Shown here one piece after another: positions 1 through 9,552 of a stretch of DNA of 64,000 nucleotides (positions are counted from its first letter, which is position 1; the number at the start of each line of letters is the position of its first letter). Position numbers and translations under genes: made by a program. The notes under the pieces were generated by a model. The model was not told the DNA's origin. It made no database searches and was given only the letters and a program-made list of their open reading frames with translations. The DNA is taken from positions 310,001-374,000 of the forward strand of contig NZ_MKKI01000022.1 in assembly GCF_001942345.1 (NCBI RefSeq), in the 5' to 3' direction. The stretch comes from Corynebacterium sp. CNJ-954. GTDB taxonomy: Bacteria > Actinomycetota > Actinomycetes > Mycobacteriales > Mycobacteriaceae.

Positions 1-1321
1 GGGCATCCAGCCGGTTCTCGATGCGGTCATCGACTTCCTGCCGTCTCCGCTGGACGTCGAGAACATCCAGGGCCACAAGCCGGGCCACGAGGACGTCGAG
101 ATGTCCCGCAAGCCCAGCGACGACGAGCCGTTCTCTGCTCTGGCCTTCAAGATCGCCGCACACCCATTCTTCGGCAAGCTGACCTTCGTGCGTGTCTACT
201 CCGGAAACGTCGAGCCCGGCCAGCAGGTCCTGAATGCCGTCACCGGCAAGAAGGAGCGCGTCGGCAAGCTCTTCCAGATGCACGCCAACAAGGAGAACCC
301 GGTCGACAAGGCCCACGCCGGTAACATCTACGCGATGATCGGTCTCAAGGAGACCACCACCGGTGACACCCTGTGTGACATCAACGACCCGATCCTGCTG
401 GAGTCCATGGACTTCCCGGAGCCCGTCATCAAGGTCTCCATCGAGCCGAAGACCAAGTCCGACCAGGAGAAGTTGGGTGTCGCCATCCAGCGTCTGACGG
501 AAGAGGACCCGACCTTCACCGTCAACCTCGACGACGAGACCGGCCAGACCATCATCGGTGGTATGGGCGAGCTGCACCTCGACGTCTTCGTTGACCGCAT
601 GAAGCGGGAGTTCAAGGTCGAGGCCAACGTCGGTGCTCCGCAGGTCGCGTACCGCGAGACGATCCGCAAGGCCGTCGAGAAGATCGAGTTCACCCACAAG
701 AAGCAGACCGGTGGTTCCGGCCAGTTCGCGAAGGTGATCATCGCTCTCGAGCCGTACAACCCGGAGCCCGAGGAGCTGGAGGAGGGCGAGGACGCGAACT
801 ACAAGTTCGTGAACGCCGTCACCGGTGGTCGTATCCCGAAGGAGTACATCCCCTCCGTCGACGCCGGTATCCAGGACGCAATGCAGTACGGCTACCTCGC
901 CGGCTTCCCGCTGGTTGACATCAAGGCAACCCTGATCGACGGTCAATACCACGACGTCGACTCCTCCGAGATGGCGTTCAAGATCGCCGGCTCCCAGGCC
1001 CTGAAGGAAGGCGTCGCCAAGGCGAAGCCGGTCCTGCTCGAGCCGCTGATGGCCGTCGAGGTCACCACCCCCGAGGAGTTCATGGGTGAGGTCATCGGCG
1101 ACATCAACTCGCGCCGCGGTCAGGTCTCCGCGATGGAGGACCGCTCCGGTGCGAAGGTCGTCAAGGGCAAGGTCCCGCTGTCCGAGATGTTCGGCTACGT
1201 CGGCGACCTGCGTTCCAAGACCCAGGGTCGTGCGAACTACACGATGATCTTCGACTCCTACGGCGAGGTTCCCTCCTCTGTCGCGACGGAGATCATCGCT
1301 GAGCGCACCGGCAACGCCTAA
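1..1321 (+). CDS. fusA: Elongation factor G, C-terminal part (5' end outside the window)
   Basis: EF-G is the ribosomal translocase GTPase. The frame is open from base 2 to the TAA at 1319-1321, so the gene enters from the left edge and the N-terminal GTPase domain is missing. What is visible covers domains II to V: the EF-G stretch [18 protein letters not shown] at the very start, then [44 protein letters not shown] and [20 protein letters not shown]. Codon use is the biased, C-ending pattern of highly expressed genes. tuf follows after a 418-bp gap, the usual str-operon order. Identification is secure; only the start is unknown. Confidence 0.97.
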   Translation, partial: GIQPVLDAVIDFLPSPLDVENIQGHKPGHEDVEMSRKPSDDEPFSALAFKIAAHPFFGKLTFVRVYSGNVEPGQQVLNAVTGKKERVGKLFQMHANKENPVDKAHAGNIYAMIGLKETTTGDTLCDINDPILLESMDFPEPVIKVSIEPKTKSDQEKLGVAIQRLTEEDPTFTVNLDDETGQTIIGGMGELHLDVFVDRMKREFKVEANVGAPQVAYRETIRKAVEKIEFTHKKQTGGSGQFAKVIIALEPYNPEPEELEEGEDANYKFVNAVTGGRIPKEYIPSVDAGIQDAMQYGYLAGFPLVDIKATLIDGQYHDVDSSEMAFKIAGSQALKEGVAKAKPVLLEPLMAVEVTTPEEFMGEVIGDINSRRGQVSAMEDRSGAKVVKGKVPLSEMFGYVGDLRSKTQGRANYTMIFDSYGEVPSSVATEIIAERTGNA

Positions 1322-1739
1322 GTTCCGGTAGCCGTCGGGCACACTCCGGCGACTATGTCCTCGCCTCCCCGTTTCTCACCACCCGTCCCCGGGGCCATCC
1401 CGGGTACGGTGCGCTTGCTTACGGGAGGGTAGGGGCCAGCACCCGGTATCCTCACAACCAGCCTCCACCACGCAGTTTTCCCTGCGGCGCTGGTTGCAGT
1501 AGGATGCAGAGTGCTGGCCGTTACCCAGCACCTGCGTGAAGGCAGGAAGCCCTTTCAGTCCCGCCGTTTCCGGTGCGGGGATGTCACGGCCGCCAACGCG
1601 CTGTACGATGCTGTAATCGGCACAATGAAAGATTCCGGTGTTCCGGCCGCTGCGATCAGCGGTGGACCCGGTACCGGAAAATACAACCCCACGTGGCTGC
1701 GAAAGTCGTAGTCACCGAAGAGTCCAGGAGGACATCACA
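1322..1739. other. Intergenic region between fusA and tuf
   Basis: This 418-bp gap holds no convincing gene. Short open frames here lack Shine-Dalgarno sites and family resemblance. It probably carries a tuf promoter; TAGGAT near 1500 and TACGAT near 1606 are possible -10 hexamers, but neither has a clear -35 partner, so I do not call a promoter. Confidence 0.5.
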
Positions 1740-2930
1740 GTGGCGAAGGCTAAGTTCGAGCGTACTAAGCCGCACGTTAACATCGGCACCATCGGTCACG
1801 TCGACCACGGCAAGACCACGACGACTGCCGCTATCACGAAGGTTCTGGCTGACACCTACCCGGAGCTCAACCAGGCCTTCGCTTTCGACGCGATCGACAA
1901 GGCGCCGGAGGAGCGCGAGCGTGGTATCACGATCAACATCTCCCACGTCGAGTACCAGACGGAGAAGCGCCACTACGCACACGTGGACGCCCCGGGTCAC
2001 GCCGACTACATCAAGAACATGATCACCGGTGCCGCTCAGATGGACGGCGCGATCCTCGTTGTCGCCGCCACCGACGGCCCGATGCCGCAGACCCGTGAGC
2101 ACGTCCTCCTGGCCCGCCAGGTCGGCGTCCCCTACATCCTCGTTGCCCTGAACAAGTGCGACATGGTCGACGATGAGGATCTCATCGAGCTCGTCGAGAT
2201 GGAGGTCCGCGAGCTCCTGGGCGAGCAGGACTACGACGAAGAGGCTCCGATCGTCCAGATCTCCGCGCTGAAGGCACTCGAGGGTGACCCGAAGTGGACC
2301 CAGGCGATCGTCGACCTCATGCAGGCCTGCGACGACTCCATCCCGGATCCGGAGCGCGAGACCGACAAGCCGTTCCTCATGCCCGTCGAGGACATCTTCA
2401 CGATCACCGGTCGCGGCACCGTCGTCACCGGCCGTGTCGAGCGCGGTCAGCTGAACCTGAACGACGAGATCGAGATCATCGGCATCCGCGAGAAGTCCAC
2501 CAAGACCACGGTGACCTCCATCGAGATGTTCAACAAGCTGCTGGATTCCGCAGAGGCCGGCGACAACGCCGCACTGCTGCTCCGTGGCCTGAAGCGCGAG
2601 GACGTCGAGCGCGGTCAGGTTATCGCCAAGCCGGGCGCATACACCCCGCACACCGAGTTCGAGGGCTCCGTCTACATCCTCTCCAAGGATGAGGGCGGCC
2701 GCCACACTCCGTTCTTCGACAACTACCGCCCGCAGTTCTACTTCCGCACCACCGACGTCACCGGCGTCGTGAAGCTGCCGGAGGGCACCGAGATGGTCAT
2801 GCCCGGCGACAACGTCGACATGAGCGTCACCCTGATCCAGCCGGTCGCCATGGACGAGGGCCTGCGGTTCGCCATCCGTGAGGGTGGCCGCACCGTCGGC
2901 GCCGGCCGTGTCACCAAGATCAACAAGTAG
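1740..2930 (+). CDS. tuf: Elongation factor Tu
   Basis: EF-Tu delivers aminoacyl-tRNA to the ribosome. GTG at 1740 is preferred because AGGAGG (1726-1731) sits at ideal distance and the product then begins with the standard [19 protein letters not shown]. It is 396 aa, the family's usual length. The P-loop GHVDHGKT is at residues 19-26, followed by DAPGHADY (switch II) and NKCD (guanine specificity). The C-terminal beta-barrel domains are intact to VTKINK. An upstream in-frame extension to 1638 has no homology and is rejected. A terminator hairpin follows. Confidence 0.98.
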   Translation: MAKAKFERTKPHVNIGTIGHVDHGKTTTTAAITKVLADTYPELNQAFAFDAIDKAPEERERGITINISHVEYQTEKRHYAHVDAPGHADYIKNMITGAAQMDGAILVVAATDGPMPQTREHVLLARQVGVPYILVALNKCDMVDDEDLIELVEMEVRELLGEQDYDEEAPIVQISALKALEGDPKWTQAIVDLMQACDDSIPDPERETDKPFLMPVEDIFTITGRGTVVTGRVERGQLNLNDEIEIIGIREKSTKTTVTSIEMFNKLLDSAEAGDNAALLLRGLKREDVERGQVIAKPGAYTPHTEFEGSVYILSKDEGGRHTPFFDNYRPQFYFRTTDVTGVVKLPEGTEMVMPGDNVDMSVTLIQPVAMDEGLRFAIREGGRTVGAGRVTKINK

Positions 2931-2982
2931 TCTGATCTGACAGGCTTCGTCATCGTTTCCTCTCGGAGGCGTTGAACGACTC

Positions 2983-3015
2983 TCAGCCCCCATCCGTATG
3001 ACGGGTGGGGGCTGA
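2983..3015 (+). terminator. Rho-independent-type hairpin after tuf
   Basis: Near-perfect 15-bp inverted repeat: TCAGCCCCCATCCGT (2983-2997) and ACGGGTGGGGGCTGA (3001-3015), with one G-T pair and a 3-nt loop. It starts 52 bp after the tuf stop. No strong T-run follows, as is common in high-GC actinobacteria. Confidence 0.75.
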
Positions 3016-3094
3016 TCTGCGTCTGCGGTCCGGTGGTCAAGAATGTAGCGGTCGATCCAGGCGGCTGTGGCCGTTGTTGTGAGAAATGCCATAA

Positions 3095-3113
3095 GTAGGT
3101 CTGCCATACCCGA
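3095..3113. promoter_or_regulatory. Candidate DtxR iron box upstream of the DHB genes
   Basis: GTAGGTCTGCCATACCCGA matches the known DtxR/IdeR consensus TTAGGTTAGSCTAACCTAA at about 12 of 19 positions by hand alignment, including the TAGGT and ACC half-sites. It lies about 80 bp before the entB-like start, where an iron-repressed DHB operon needs an operator. Binding is inferred. Confidence 0.5.
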
Positions 3114-3192
3114 ATACAGGGTAGGGTACGCTGCGTGCCGTCCCCAGTGGTGGCGACAGTCCCTCACATCTCTCTCCCTCAAGGAGGACGCA

Positions 3193-3861
3193 GTGCTTCC
3201 CTCTATCCAGTCATATCAGCTACCGGTGGCAGATGACCTGCCGAACAGTCGGGCCGATTGGCAGGTGGACGCCCCTCACGCGGCTCTGCTGATCCACGAT
3301 ATGCAGAACTACTTTATCGACGCGTTCGGCGCAGACTCGCCGATGATCGCGACGGTCATCGAGAACATCGGGTCACTGCGTCGAGCCGCAGAAGACGCGG
3401 GCATCCCCGTGTTCTACACCGCCCAACCTCCGAACCAGGACCCGGCCGACCGTGGTCTGCTATGGGACTTCTGGGGCCCCGGCCTCCAGGAGGAGGCGGA
3501 GGCAGGGATCGTCGACGCCCTGTCACCCGGTGCGACGGACACCGTCCTGACCAAATGGCGCTATGACGCGTTCTCCCGTTCAGACCTCGAAGAGATCCTT
3601 GCCGCGGACGGTCGGGACCAGCTCATCATCGCCGGTGTCTACGCCCATATCGGTTGCCTTGCCACCGCGACGTCCGCCTTCATGCGGGACATCAAGCCTT
3701 TCCTCGTCGCCGACGCCATGGCTGACTTCACATCCGGCGATCACCGTGCCGCGCTGACGTTCGCCGCCGCACGGTGCGGCCAGGTTGTCGACACCGACCA
3801 CGTGGTGGCAGGTCTGTCGTCCTCGGCTCGAGTGACCGAGACTGTGGGGTCGGACGCTTAG
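3193..3861 (+). CDS. entB: Isochorismatase, EntB-type without aryl carrier domain
   Basis: Hydrolyses isochorismate to 2,3-dihydro-2,3-dihydroxybenzoate and pyruvate, the middle step of DHB synthesis. GTG 3193 is chosen because AAGGAGG lies at 3181-3187; the frame is open further upstream but that part lacks homology. The 222-aa protein has the family residues Asp36 in HDMQNYF, Lys121 in LTKWRYDAF and the EntB-type motif GVYAHIGCLATAT near residues 148-160. E. coli EntB is about 285 aa because a carrier domain is fused at its C-terminus; this protein stops before it, and a separate ArCP is encoded at 27662. entA starts one base after the stop. Confidence 0.9.
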   Translation: MLPSIQSYQLPVADDLPNSRADWQVDAPHAALLIHDMQNYFIDAFGADSPMIATVIENIGSLRRAAEDAGIPVFYTAQPPNQDPADRGLLWDFWGPGLQEEAEAGIVDALSPGATDTVLTKWRYDAFSRSDLEEILAADGRDQLIIAGVYAHIGCLATATSAFMRDIKPFLVADAMADFTSGDHRAALTFAAARCGQVVDTDHVVAGLSSSARVTETVGSDA

Positions 3862-3862
3862 C

Positions 3863-4630
3863 ATGGTTGCAGACTCGTACGGGCCTGCGCGTCATCACGT
3901 GGTGACTGGCGCTGCGGGCGGAATCGGGAACGCTGTCGTCACGCAGCTCCTGTCCGAGGGTAATACGGTGACCGCCGCGGACATCACCTACCCTCGGGAA
4001 ATAGTCCGGGTGGAATCCTCATTGCCAGGTGCGCTGTATCGGGTAGGTCTCGACGTGGGGGATTCGGACCAGGTCGATTCGGTGACCCGCCAGATCTGGG
4101 AGACCGTAGGAGCGGTTGACTCCCTGGTCAACGGTGCGGGTGTCATTGCCACCGGTCCGGGAAAGGACGCCACGGACGACGACTGGGACCGGCAGTTCTC
4201 TGTCAATGCGTTCGGCGTCTTCGCGATGTGCCGCGCCCTCGGCCCCCGGATGGCGGCCAACGGCGGAGGTTCGATTGTCACGGTGGGATCGAATGCGGGG
4301 ACGGTGCCACGGTCGTCCATGGCAGCCTATGCAGCGTCGAAAGCCGCTGCCAGTAGTGTGACGAGGTCCTTCGGCCTTGAGCTGGGCCGTGAGAATGTAC
4401 GGTGCAACGTCGTCTGCCCGGGGACGACACGTACGTCAATGATCGAGGGGCTCGGTTCAGACGAAGCCCTGGTGGCTGGCCAGCCGGACCTGTACAAGTC
4501 CGGGATCCCCCTGGGGCGCATCGCGTCCCCCGAGGACATCGCGTCAGTCGTCGTATTTCTGTCCGGTGACGGTGCCCGTCACATGACTCTCCAGGAGGTG
4601 GTCGTCGATGGTGGTGCCAGCCAGCGTTGA
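3863..4630 (+). CDS. entA: 2,3-dihydro-2,3-dihydroxybenzoate dehydrogenase (SDR family)
   Basis: NAD-dependent oxidation of 2,3-dihydro-DHB to 2,3-dihydroxybenzoate. This is a classical short-chain dehydrogenase of 255 aa with the cofactor motif TGAAGGIG (15-22), NGAG (90-93, a variant of NNAG), the catalytic Ser143, and Tyr156 and Lys160 in YAASK. It sits between the isochorismatase and isochorismate synthase genes, which fixes the substrate better than the fold alone. The ATG follows the entB stop by one base, and the 3' end overlaps entC by 23 bp, so the three genes are translationally coupled. Confidence 0.9.
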   Translation: MVADSYGPARHHVVTGAAGGIGNAVVTQLLSEGNTVTAADITYPREIVRVESSLPGALYRVGLDVGDSDQVDSVTRQIWETVGAVDSLVNGAGVIATGPGKDATDDDWDRQFSVNAFGVFAMCRALGPRMAANGGGSIVTVGSNAGTVPRSSMAAYAASKAAASSVTRSFGLELGRENVRCNVVCPGTTRTSMIEGLGSDEALVAGQPDLYKSGIPLGRIASPEDIASVVVFLSGDGARHMTLQEVVVDGGASQR

Positions 4631-5816
4631 CCCGCGTGGTCCGCACGCGATGTTCGAGTTTTCGACGCCGGAGTACCGGCTCACCGCGCGAGGCGTCGCG
4701 CATGTCGTCGCACCGGAAACCTGGGACGGTCCGGGTGTCGCCGATGCGATTGAATCACTCCTCACACATGCCGGTCATGACGGCCCGGTGGTCGGGTGTA
4801 TTCCGTTCGACACCGCGCGTCCTGCCGCGTTGTACATTCCCGAGGACGTCACATGGCGTCAGGCGACCGGGGGCGACGACGTAGGGGAAGGCTCGGGGGA
4901 TGGCTCAGTACCGACTGCCATGCAGGGAGCGGCGTCCTCGACACCGGTCAGCCTCCCCGACTCGCCCGGGTACCGGAGGGCGGTGGCCCGGGCGGTCGAG
5001 CGGATCGACGCGGGCGACCTTGAAAAGGTTGTGCTGGCACGGACCGCCGTTCTTGACGCAGACGAGGATTTCGACATCGACCGTCTGGTCTACGATCTAG
5101 GCGTGGCGAACCCCCATGCCTACGTGTACCGGACCAACATCGACGCCACCGACGGCAGTGCCTGCGGTGAGGGGACACTGGTCGGTGCCAGCCCAGAGCT
5201 CGTCCTCCGTAGTCGACGTGGCGCGGTGACGAGCTTCCCTCTGGCTGGTTCGGTCCCCCGGGACCGGGAGAACCCCGCCCGGGACCGTGACCTCACCCGG
5301 GGGCTGCTGAATTCCCCCAAAGACCGGGCAGAGCACGCGCACGTCGTGCGACAGGTCGGCGAGGTCTTCCACCGGTACGCGGAGAGCGTCGTCGTCCCGG
5401 AGGCGCCCGGTGTGGTGTCGACCCCGGTCATCCTCCACCTCGGGAGCCGGATCACCGGCAGGTTGCCTCAGGCGGGCTCCCCGGGAGCCTTCATGAGGAT
5501 GCTCTATGACCTGCATCCGACCCCTGCTGTCTGTGGTTGGCCGACCGCGACGGCACGTGACGTCATCACGGAGCTCGAGGATTTCGACCGGGGAATGTAC
5601 TCGGGTCTGGTCGGCTGGGTCGACGCGGAGGGAAACGCGGAATGGGCACTGTCGCTGCGGGGTGGCGTGGTCTCCGGTAGCAGGGCGCAGCTGTTCGCGG
5701 GTGCCGGGATCGTCTCGGGGTCAGTACCGGAGGAAGAACACCGGGAGACGGCGACCAAGTTCGCGACCTTCGCGCGGGTACTGCAGAACCAGCAACGTCG
5801 TCCCGTCACAGTCTGA
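4608..5816 (+). CDS. entC: Isochorismate synthase
   Basis: Converts chorismate to isochorismate, the entry step to DHB. The 402-aa protein has the chorismate-binding fold, with EKVVLART (139-146; the Lys is the usual general base), GASPELVLR (193-201), LAGSVPR, HLGSRITGRL, HPTPAVCGWPT (303-313) and FDRGMYSGLVGW. AGGAGG at 4593-4598 precedes ATG 4608, which lies inside the 3' end of entA. The absence of a salicylate-synthase-like lyase and the presence of entA and entB neighbours support DHB rather than salicylate. The stop codon lies within a terminator hairpin. Confidence 0.92.
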   Translation: MVVPASVDPRGPHAMFEFSTPEYRLTARGVAHVVAPETWDGPGVADAIESLLTHAGHDGPVVGCIPFDTARPAALYIPEDVTWRQATGGDDVGEGSGDGSVPTAMQGAASSTPVSLPDSPGYRRAVARAVERIDAGDLEKVVLARTAVLDADEDFDIDRLVYDLGVANPHAYVYRTNIDATDGSACGEGTLVGASPELVLRSRRGAVTSFPLAGSVPRDRENPARDRDLTRGLLNSPKDRAEHAHVVRQVGEVFHRYAESVVVPEAPGVVSTPVILHLGSRITGRLPQAGSPGAFMRMLYDLHPTPAVCGWPTATARDVITELEDFDRGMYSGLVGWVDAEGNAEWALSLRGGVVSGSRAQLFAGAGIVSGSVPEEEHRETATKFATFARVLQNQQRRPVTV

Positions 5817-5826
5817 CGGGACGACG
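5796..5826 (+). terminator. Terminator hairpin overlapping the entC stop
   Basis: Perfect 13-bp stem CGTCGTCCCGTCA (5796-5808) and TGACGGGACGACG (5814-5826) with a 5-nt loop. The TGA stop of entC at 5814-5816 is inside the right arm. There is no T-run. Confidence 0.7.
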
Positions 5827-5866
5827 GAGACGCCGGAGACGGGTTCGCCGCGTACGATTGCCGGGT

Positions 5867-6313
5867 ATGCGACTGTGGAGCCTGCACCCCTCGATACTTG
5901 ACCGCGCTGCCCTCGTCGCCTGCTGGCGTGAAGCCCTTCTCGCCCAGAAAGTGCTCGAGGGCGGGACCCGCGGATACAAGGCACATCCCCAACTCATCCG
6001 CTTTCGGGCACACCCGGAGCCGACCCGGGCGGTCGGGGCATTTCTGACCGGCCTGCGCGCAGAGGCGACGGCACGTGGTTATTCCTTCGACGGTTCTCGG
6101 ATCCACGTCCCCGCCATCCCGCAGGAGACGGTGTCCATCCCGGTCACCGACGGTCAGCTCACCTACGAGCTGGGGCATCTGCGCCGCAAAGTAGCTGCCC
6201 GCGCAGAAGAGTGGCTCCCGCACCTGCCGACGAACGGGGTGGTACCTCCGCACCCGTTGTTCACCGTGGAAACCGGACCGGTGGAGTCGTGGGAGGTCGT
6301 CAGTGACTCCTAG
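5867..6313 (+). CDS. Pyrimidine dimer DNA glycosylase family protein
   Basis: The protein begins MRLWSLHPSILDRAALVACWREALLAQ and continues with GYKAHPQLIRF, which is the signature of the Pyr_excise family (T4 endonuclease V-like pyrimidine dimer DNA glycosylase/AP lyase, acting on UV-damaged DNA). With ATG 5867 the product is 148 aa; a start nine bases upstream is possible but would add residues before the conserved MRLW. It is unrelated to the iron genes on either side and converges on the ABC ATPase gene with a 14-bp overlap at the stops. The family call is firm, the true substrate unproven. Confidence 0.75.
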   Translation: MRLWSLHPSILDRAALVACWREALLAQKVLEGGTRGYKAHPQLIRFRAHPEPTRAVGAFLTGLRAEATARGYSFDGSRIHVPAIPQETVSIPVTDGQLTYELGHLRRKVAARAEEWLPHLPTNGVVPPHPLFTVETGPVESWEVVSDS

Positions 6314-7166
6314 CAGCGGGACGACTGCCCACCGGGTCAATAACATCGCCGGCAGCGTCCGCCTGGCGAGGATCGAGGGGCACGATGGTCGGTGTGCCGG
6401 TCACCGGGTCGGGTACGACAAGGGCCCGTAAGCCGAAGACCTCTTCGACGAGGTCCGGTGTCATCACCTCGGAGGGAGCGCCGGTGGTGACGATCGCACC
6501 ATCGCGCATCACGATGAGGTGCCCAGCGTACCTGCAGGCCTGGTTGAGGTCGTGGAGGACGGCGACCACGGTCTTCCTGTGATCATGGAAGGTGCGTAAC
6601 AGCTCGAGCAACTCGTACTGATGGGCGATGTCGAGGAACGTGGTCGGTTCATCCAGCAGCATGATCGGGGTCTGCTGGGCGAGGAGCATGGCCACCCAGA
6701 CCCGCTGTCGCTGGCCTCCGGAGAGTTCTGCCACGAGACGACTGGAGAGTTCGTCGGTATGCGTCGCGACCAGAGCATCCTTGACGGCCTGCTCGTCTTC
6801 GCGGGACCACTGGTGAAACAGCGACTGGTACGGTGCCCTTCCGCGGGCGACGAGGTCCGCGACGCGGATCCCCTCCGGCGCCAGCGACGTCTGGGGGAGG
6901 AGACCGAGTTGGCGGGCAACGTCCTTGGCACCGTAGGAGGAGATCTCCTTACCGTCCAACAGCACCGATCCCTTCACCGGTGACAGGACCCGGGCCAGGG
7001 CCCGGAGAAGCGTCGACTTGCCACAGCCGTTCGGCCCGATGATGGCTGTGAAGGACTCGTGCGGGATCTCCACGGACAGCTCGGTGGAGATGATCCGCTG
7101 GTCGTAACCGATGGTGGCGTCGAGTGCCTGGAGCCGACTCGTCGCGGAGGGTGTCGTATCAGTCAT
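6300..7166 (-). CDS. Ferric-siderophore ABC transporter ATPase (FepC/FecE type)
   Basis: Cytoplasmic ATPase powering siderophore import. It is 288 aa, with Walker A GPNGCGKST (44-52), a Q-loop at LPQTS, signature LSGGQRQRVW (148-157), Walker B MLLDEPTTFLD and switch His in VLHDLNQACRYAGH. GRAPYQS and the terminal VVPDPVTGTP segment are typical of iron-siderophore ATPases. It is last in a three-gene minus-strand operon after two FecCD permeases, 12 bp from the preceding stop. No substrate-binding lipoprotein gene accompanies the set in this window. Confidence 0.9.
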   Translation of the reverse strand: MTDTTPSATSRLQALDATIGYDQRIISTELSVEIPHESFTAIIGPNGCGKSTLLRALARVLSPVKGSVLLDGKEISSYGAKDVARQLGLLPQTSLAPEGIRVADLVARGRAPYQSLFHQWSREDEQAVKDALVATHTDELSSRLVAELSGGQRQRVWVAMLLAQQTPIMLLDEPTTFLDIAHQYELLELLRTFHDHRKTVVAVLHDLNQACRYAGHLIVMRDGAIVTTGAPSEVMTPDLVEEVFGLRALVVPDPVTGTPTIVPLDPRQADAAGDVIDPVGSRPAARSH

Positions 7167-7178
7167 GCGGTGGTCCCG

Positions 7179-8294
7179 TCAGTTCGTCTGTTTCGGTGTT
7201 CCGTACTGCTTACGTGCCTCACGCACGAGCAGCCAGATCATGTAGATGCCGCCCACACTGACGGTCAGGAGCCCGACCGGGATCGACCGGTAGAACTGGG
7301 CGATGACCAGCGAGAGGAAGTGGGCGAAAGTAAGGAGCGCGGCACCGACGGCGGCAGCGCCGAGAACGGTGACTCCCGGTGTTCCCGCGATGCGCCGGGC
7401 CAGTTGCGGGGCCACCAGGGCGATGAAACCGATGGGTCCCGCTGCGGCAGTGACCAGGGCGGTCGTCGCGACACCGGTGATCATCAGTGCCAGGCGGGTT
7501 CGCTCCACGTTGATGCCCTGGGTGGTGGCCGCATCGTCGCCGAGTTCCATCTGCTTCAATGCGGGCGCGAGCAGTGCGATCAGCACGATTACCACGATGC
7601 CGATGGCCAGGACCGGGAGCAGGGACTGCCAGGTGACGCGGTTGATCGACCCGGCGGACCAGAATCCGACCATCATGGCGTCCTCGACGTCCGCGCGGGT
7701 GATCAGGTACGCGTTGAGGGACCCGAGAGTGGCGGATACGCCGATCCCGACGATGATCAGGCGGAAACTCTGCACCGACTTGTTCTTCCTGGCAAGGAGG
7801 AACACCAGGAAAGCAGTCAGTACGCCTCCGATGATGGCGGCGAAAGCGATGTTCCAGTAGGCGGTTGAACCGATGACCAGCATGGTCAGTGTGACGGCGG
7901 TGAATGAACCGGCGTCGAAGCCGATGATGTCCGGGGATCCCAGGGGGTTTCGGGTCATCGACTGGAAGACCGCGCCTCCGATCCCCAGGAGCGCGCCGAA
8001 GAAGACGGCTGAAATGGCCACGGGCATACGCCACTCGACGACCACGATGCGGTGGAAGGGTTCGCCCTTGCCGATGATGGCGTTGAAGACCTCCAGCGGG
8101 GAGAGCGGGTACTGTCCGATCCCGATCGCGACGAGCGCCAGTAACGCGGCCGAGCCGATGAAAAGGCAGGCGACGACACCGGACCGGATATGCAGCCGGT
8201 GGTCGGTGAAGGGTGTGCGGACCGTCCGGCTGATGTAACCGAAATCGATGGACGCATTGCTGATCTTCGCAGTGTTCTGTACAGGCGTTCTCAC
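7179..8294 (-). CDS. FecCD-family ferric-siderophore permease (FepG-like)
   Basis: Membrane subunit of the siderophore importer, 371 aa. Family motifs are RMPVAISAVFFGALLGIGGA, FQSMTRNPLGSPDIIGFDAG and AAGPIGFIALVAPQLARRI. Many hydrophobic helices fit the roughly ten-helix BtuC fold. The GTG at 8294 overlaps the TGA of the upstream permease (GTGA), so translation is coupled; longer in-frame extensions run inside that permease and are not coding. It pairs with the 8291-9415 product as a heterodimer. Confidence 0.88.
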   Translation of the reverse strand: MRTPVQNTAKISNASIDFGYISRTVRTPFTDHRLHIRSGVVACLFIGSAALLALVAIGIGQYPLSPLEVFNAIIGKGEPFHRIVVVEWRMPVAISAVFFGALLGIGGAVFQSMTRNPLGSPDIIGFDAGSFTAVTLTMLVIGSTAYWNIAFAAIIGGVLTAFLVFLLARKNKSVQSFRLIIVGIGVSATLGSLNAYLITRADVEDAMMVGFWSAGSINRVTWQSLLPVLAIGIVVIVLIALLAPALKQMELGDDAATTQGINVERTRLALMITGVATTALVTAAAGPIGFIALVAPQLARRIAGTPGVTVLGAAAVGAALLTFAHFLSLVIAQFYRSIPVGLLTVSVGGIYMIWLLVREARKQYGTPKQTN

Positions 8295-9415
8295 AGGCCG
8301 CTCGCATTCTTTCGCCTGACCAGCGCGATAAGCACCGGTGCGCCGATGACCGCAGTCAGGATGCCGACCTCGATCTCGCCCGGGCGCGCGATGACACGAC
8401 CGAGTGTGTCGGCCAGAAGCACCATCACAGGCCCGCCGATCAGGCAGTAGAAGAAGATCCAGCGTTGATCCGGCCCGACGATCCACCTCACCACATGGGG
8501 CACCATCAGCCCCACGAAGCCGATACCGCCGGTGAGCGCCGTGGCGCCACCGGCGAGCACGGTGACGGCGAGGATGGTGAGAATCCTGGCACGTACGACT
8601 TTGGTGCCGAGTGAGGCGGCGAGGTCATCACCCAGGGCGATCGAGTTCAGGTCGGTGGAGACGATGACCGCCAGCACGAATCCGAGGAGGAGGAACGGTA
8701 GAACCGACTGGGCGTCATCCAGGGAGGTTCTGGCCACGGATCCGAGGTTCCAGTTACGGATGGCCTCGAAGGTGTCGGGGTCGATGAGCTGGAGGAAGCT
8801 GGTGATTCCTCCGAACACTGCGGCGAGGGCGACACCTGCCAGGACGAGCGTGGCCGGATTGGCGCCGCGTGCGCCACCGGCGAGCCCGATGATGTACACC
8901 AGGATTGTCGTTGCTGCTGCGCCGATGAATGCGAACCAGATGTACTGGGTGATTCCCGCGATGCCGAATACCCCGACCCCGACGGTTACGGCGAGTCCCG
9001 CGCCTGCATTGACTCCCAGGATGCCGGAGTCGGCCAGTGGGTTCCGGGTGAGTGCCTGGATCAGCGCGCCGGAGAGTGCGAAGGCCGCCCCTGTGACGAT
9101 GGCGATGACCGTCCGGGGGAAACGTTGGTCCCAGACGATGTAGGACGCTTCATTCTCCCCGCGGTGCCAGATGGCGTCCCACACGTCCGCGTAGGGGATC
9201 GGGTTGGCTCCGTGTGCGAGACTGGCGATGAATGCGGCGAGGAGGACAACGAGCAGCGCCACGAGACCAACGGCACGTTTGGTGTAGAGCCCGGCGGTCC
9301 CGGCGGTCGCCGTGGAACGGGCCTCCGAGTCCTGCGTTCCGGCGACGGCATCCTGCCGTGTGTTCAGGGTGTGTGTCATGGGCACGTGGAGGTCCCGAAC
9401 CCAGCCGGAGACCAC
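8291..9415 (-). CDS. FecCD-family ferric-siderophore permease (FepD-like)
   Basis: First gene of the importer operon, 374 aa. It has the family signature RFPRTVIAIVTGAAFALSGA followed by ALTRNPLADSGILGVNAG, and TGGIGFVGLMVPHVVRWI near the C-terminus. GTG 9415 is preferred because AGAAGGAAG lies just upstream on the coding strand; an internal ATG at 9379 has no such site. The cytoplasmic N-terminus before the first helix is about 45 residues. Two DtxR-like sites lie 40-90 bp upstream, so iron repression is expected. Confidence 0.88.
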   Translation of the reverse strand: MVSGWVRDLHVPMTHTLNTRQDAVAGTQDSEARSTATAGTAGLYTKRAVGLVALLVVLLAAFIASLAHGANPIPYADVWDAIWHRGENEASYIVWDQRFPRTVIAIVTGAAFALSGALIQALTRNPLADSGILGVNAGAGLAVTVGVGVFGIAGITQYIWFAFIGAAATTILVYIIGLAGGARGANPATLVLAGVALAAVFGGITSFLQLIDPDTFEAIRNWNLGSVARTSLDDAQSVLPFLLLGFVLAVIVSTDLNSIALGDDLAASLGTKVVRARILTILAVTVLAGGATALTGGIGFVGLMVPHVVRWIVGPDQRWIFFYCLIGGPVMVLLADTLGRVIARPGEIEVGILTAVIGAPVLIALVRRKNASGL

Positions 9416-9453
9416 GTTCTTCCTTCTGATGGTCGACGCGGAACGGACCCTTG

Positions 9454-9503
9454 TGAGGGTTCGCTTACCTGGGGAAGACTATCAGTAGGGTAGCCTCACC
9501 GTC
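9454..9503. promoter_or_regulatory. DtxR-like iron boxes before the first siderophore importer
   Basis: GTAGGGTAGCCTCACCGTC (9485-9503) matches the 19-bp DtxR consensus at about 13 positions, including the central TAGCCT. A weaker site, TGAGGGTTCGCTTACCTGG (9454-9472), lies between it and the start codon at 9415. The main site is the best DtxR match of the window, together with those at 27568 and 51821. Confidence 0.6.
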
Positions 9504-9552
9504 AAGGTTCTCTGCCGCGTTCGCGCACCCCGCGGAAGAGGTCTCGGCCGGG

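Noticed and set aside
1656-3182. Long open frame (508 codons) on the minus strand opposite tuf
   Set aside because: It mirrors tuf codon bias, has no homology features and no ribosome site; tuf on the plus strand is certain.
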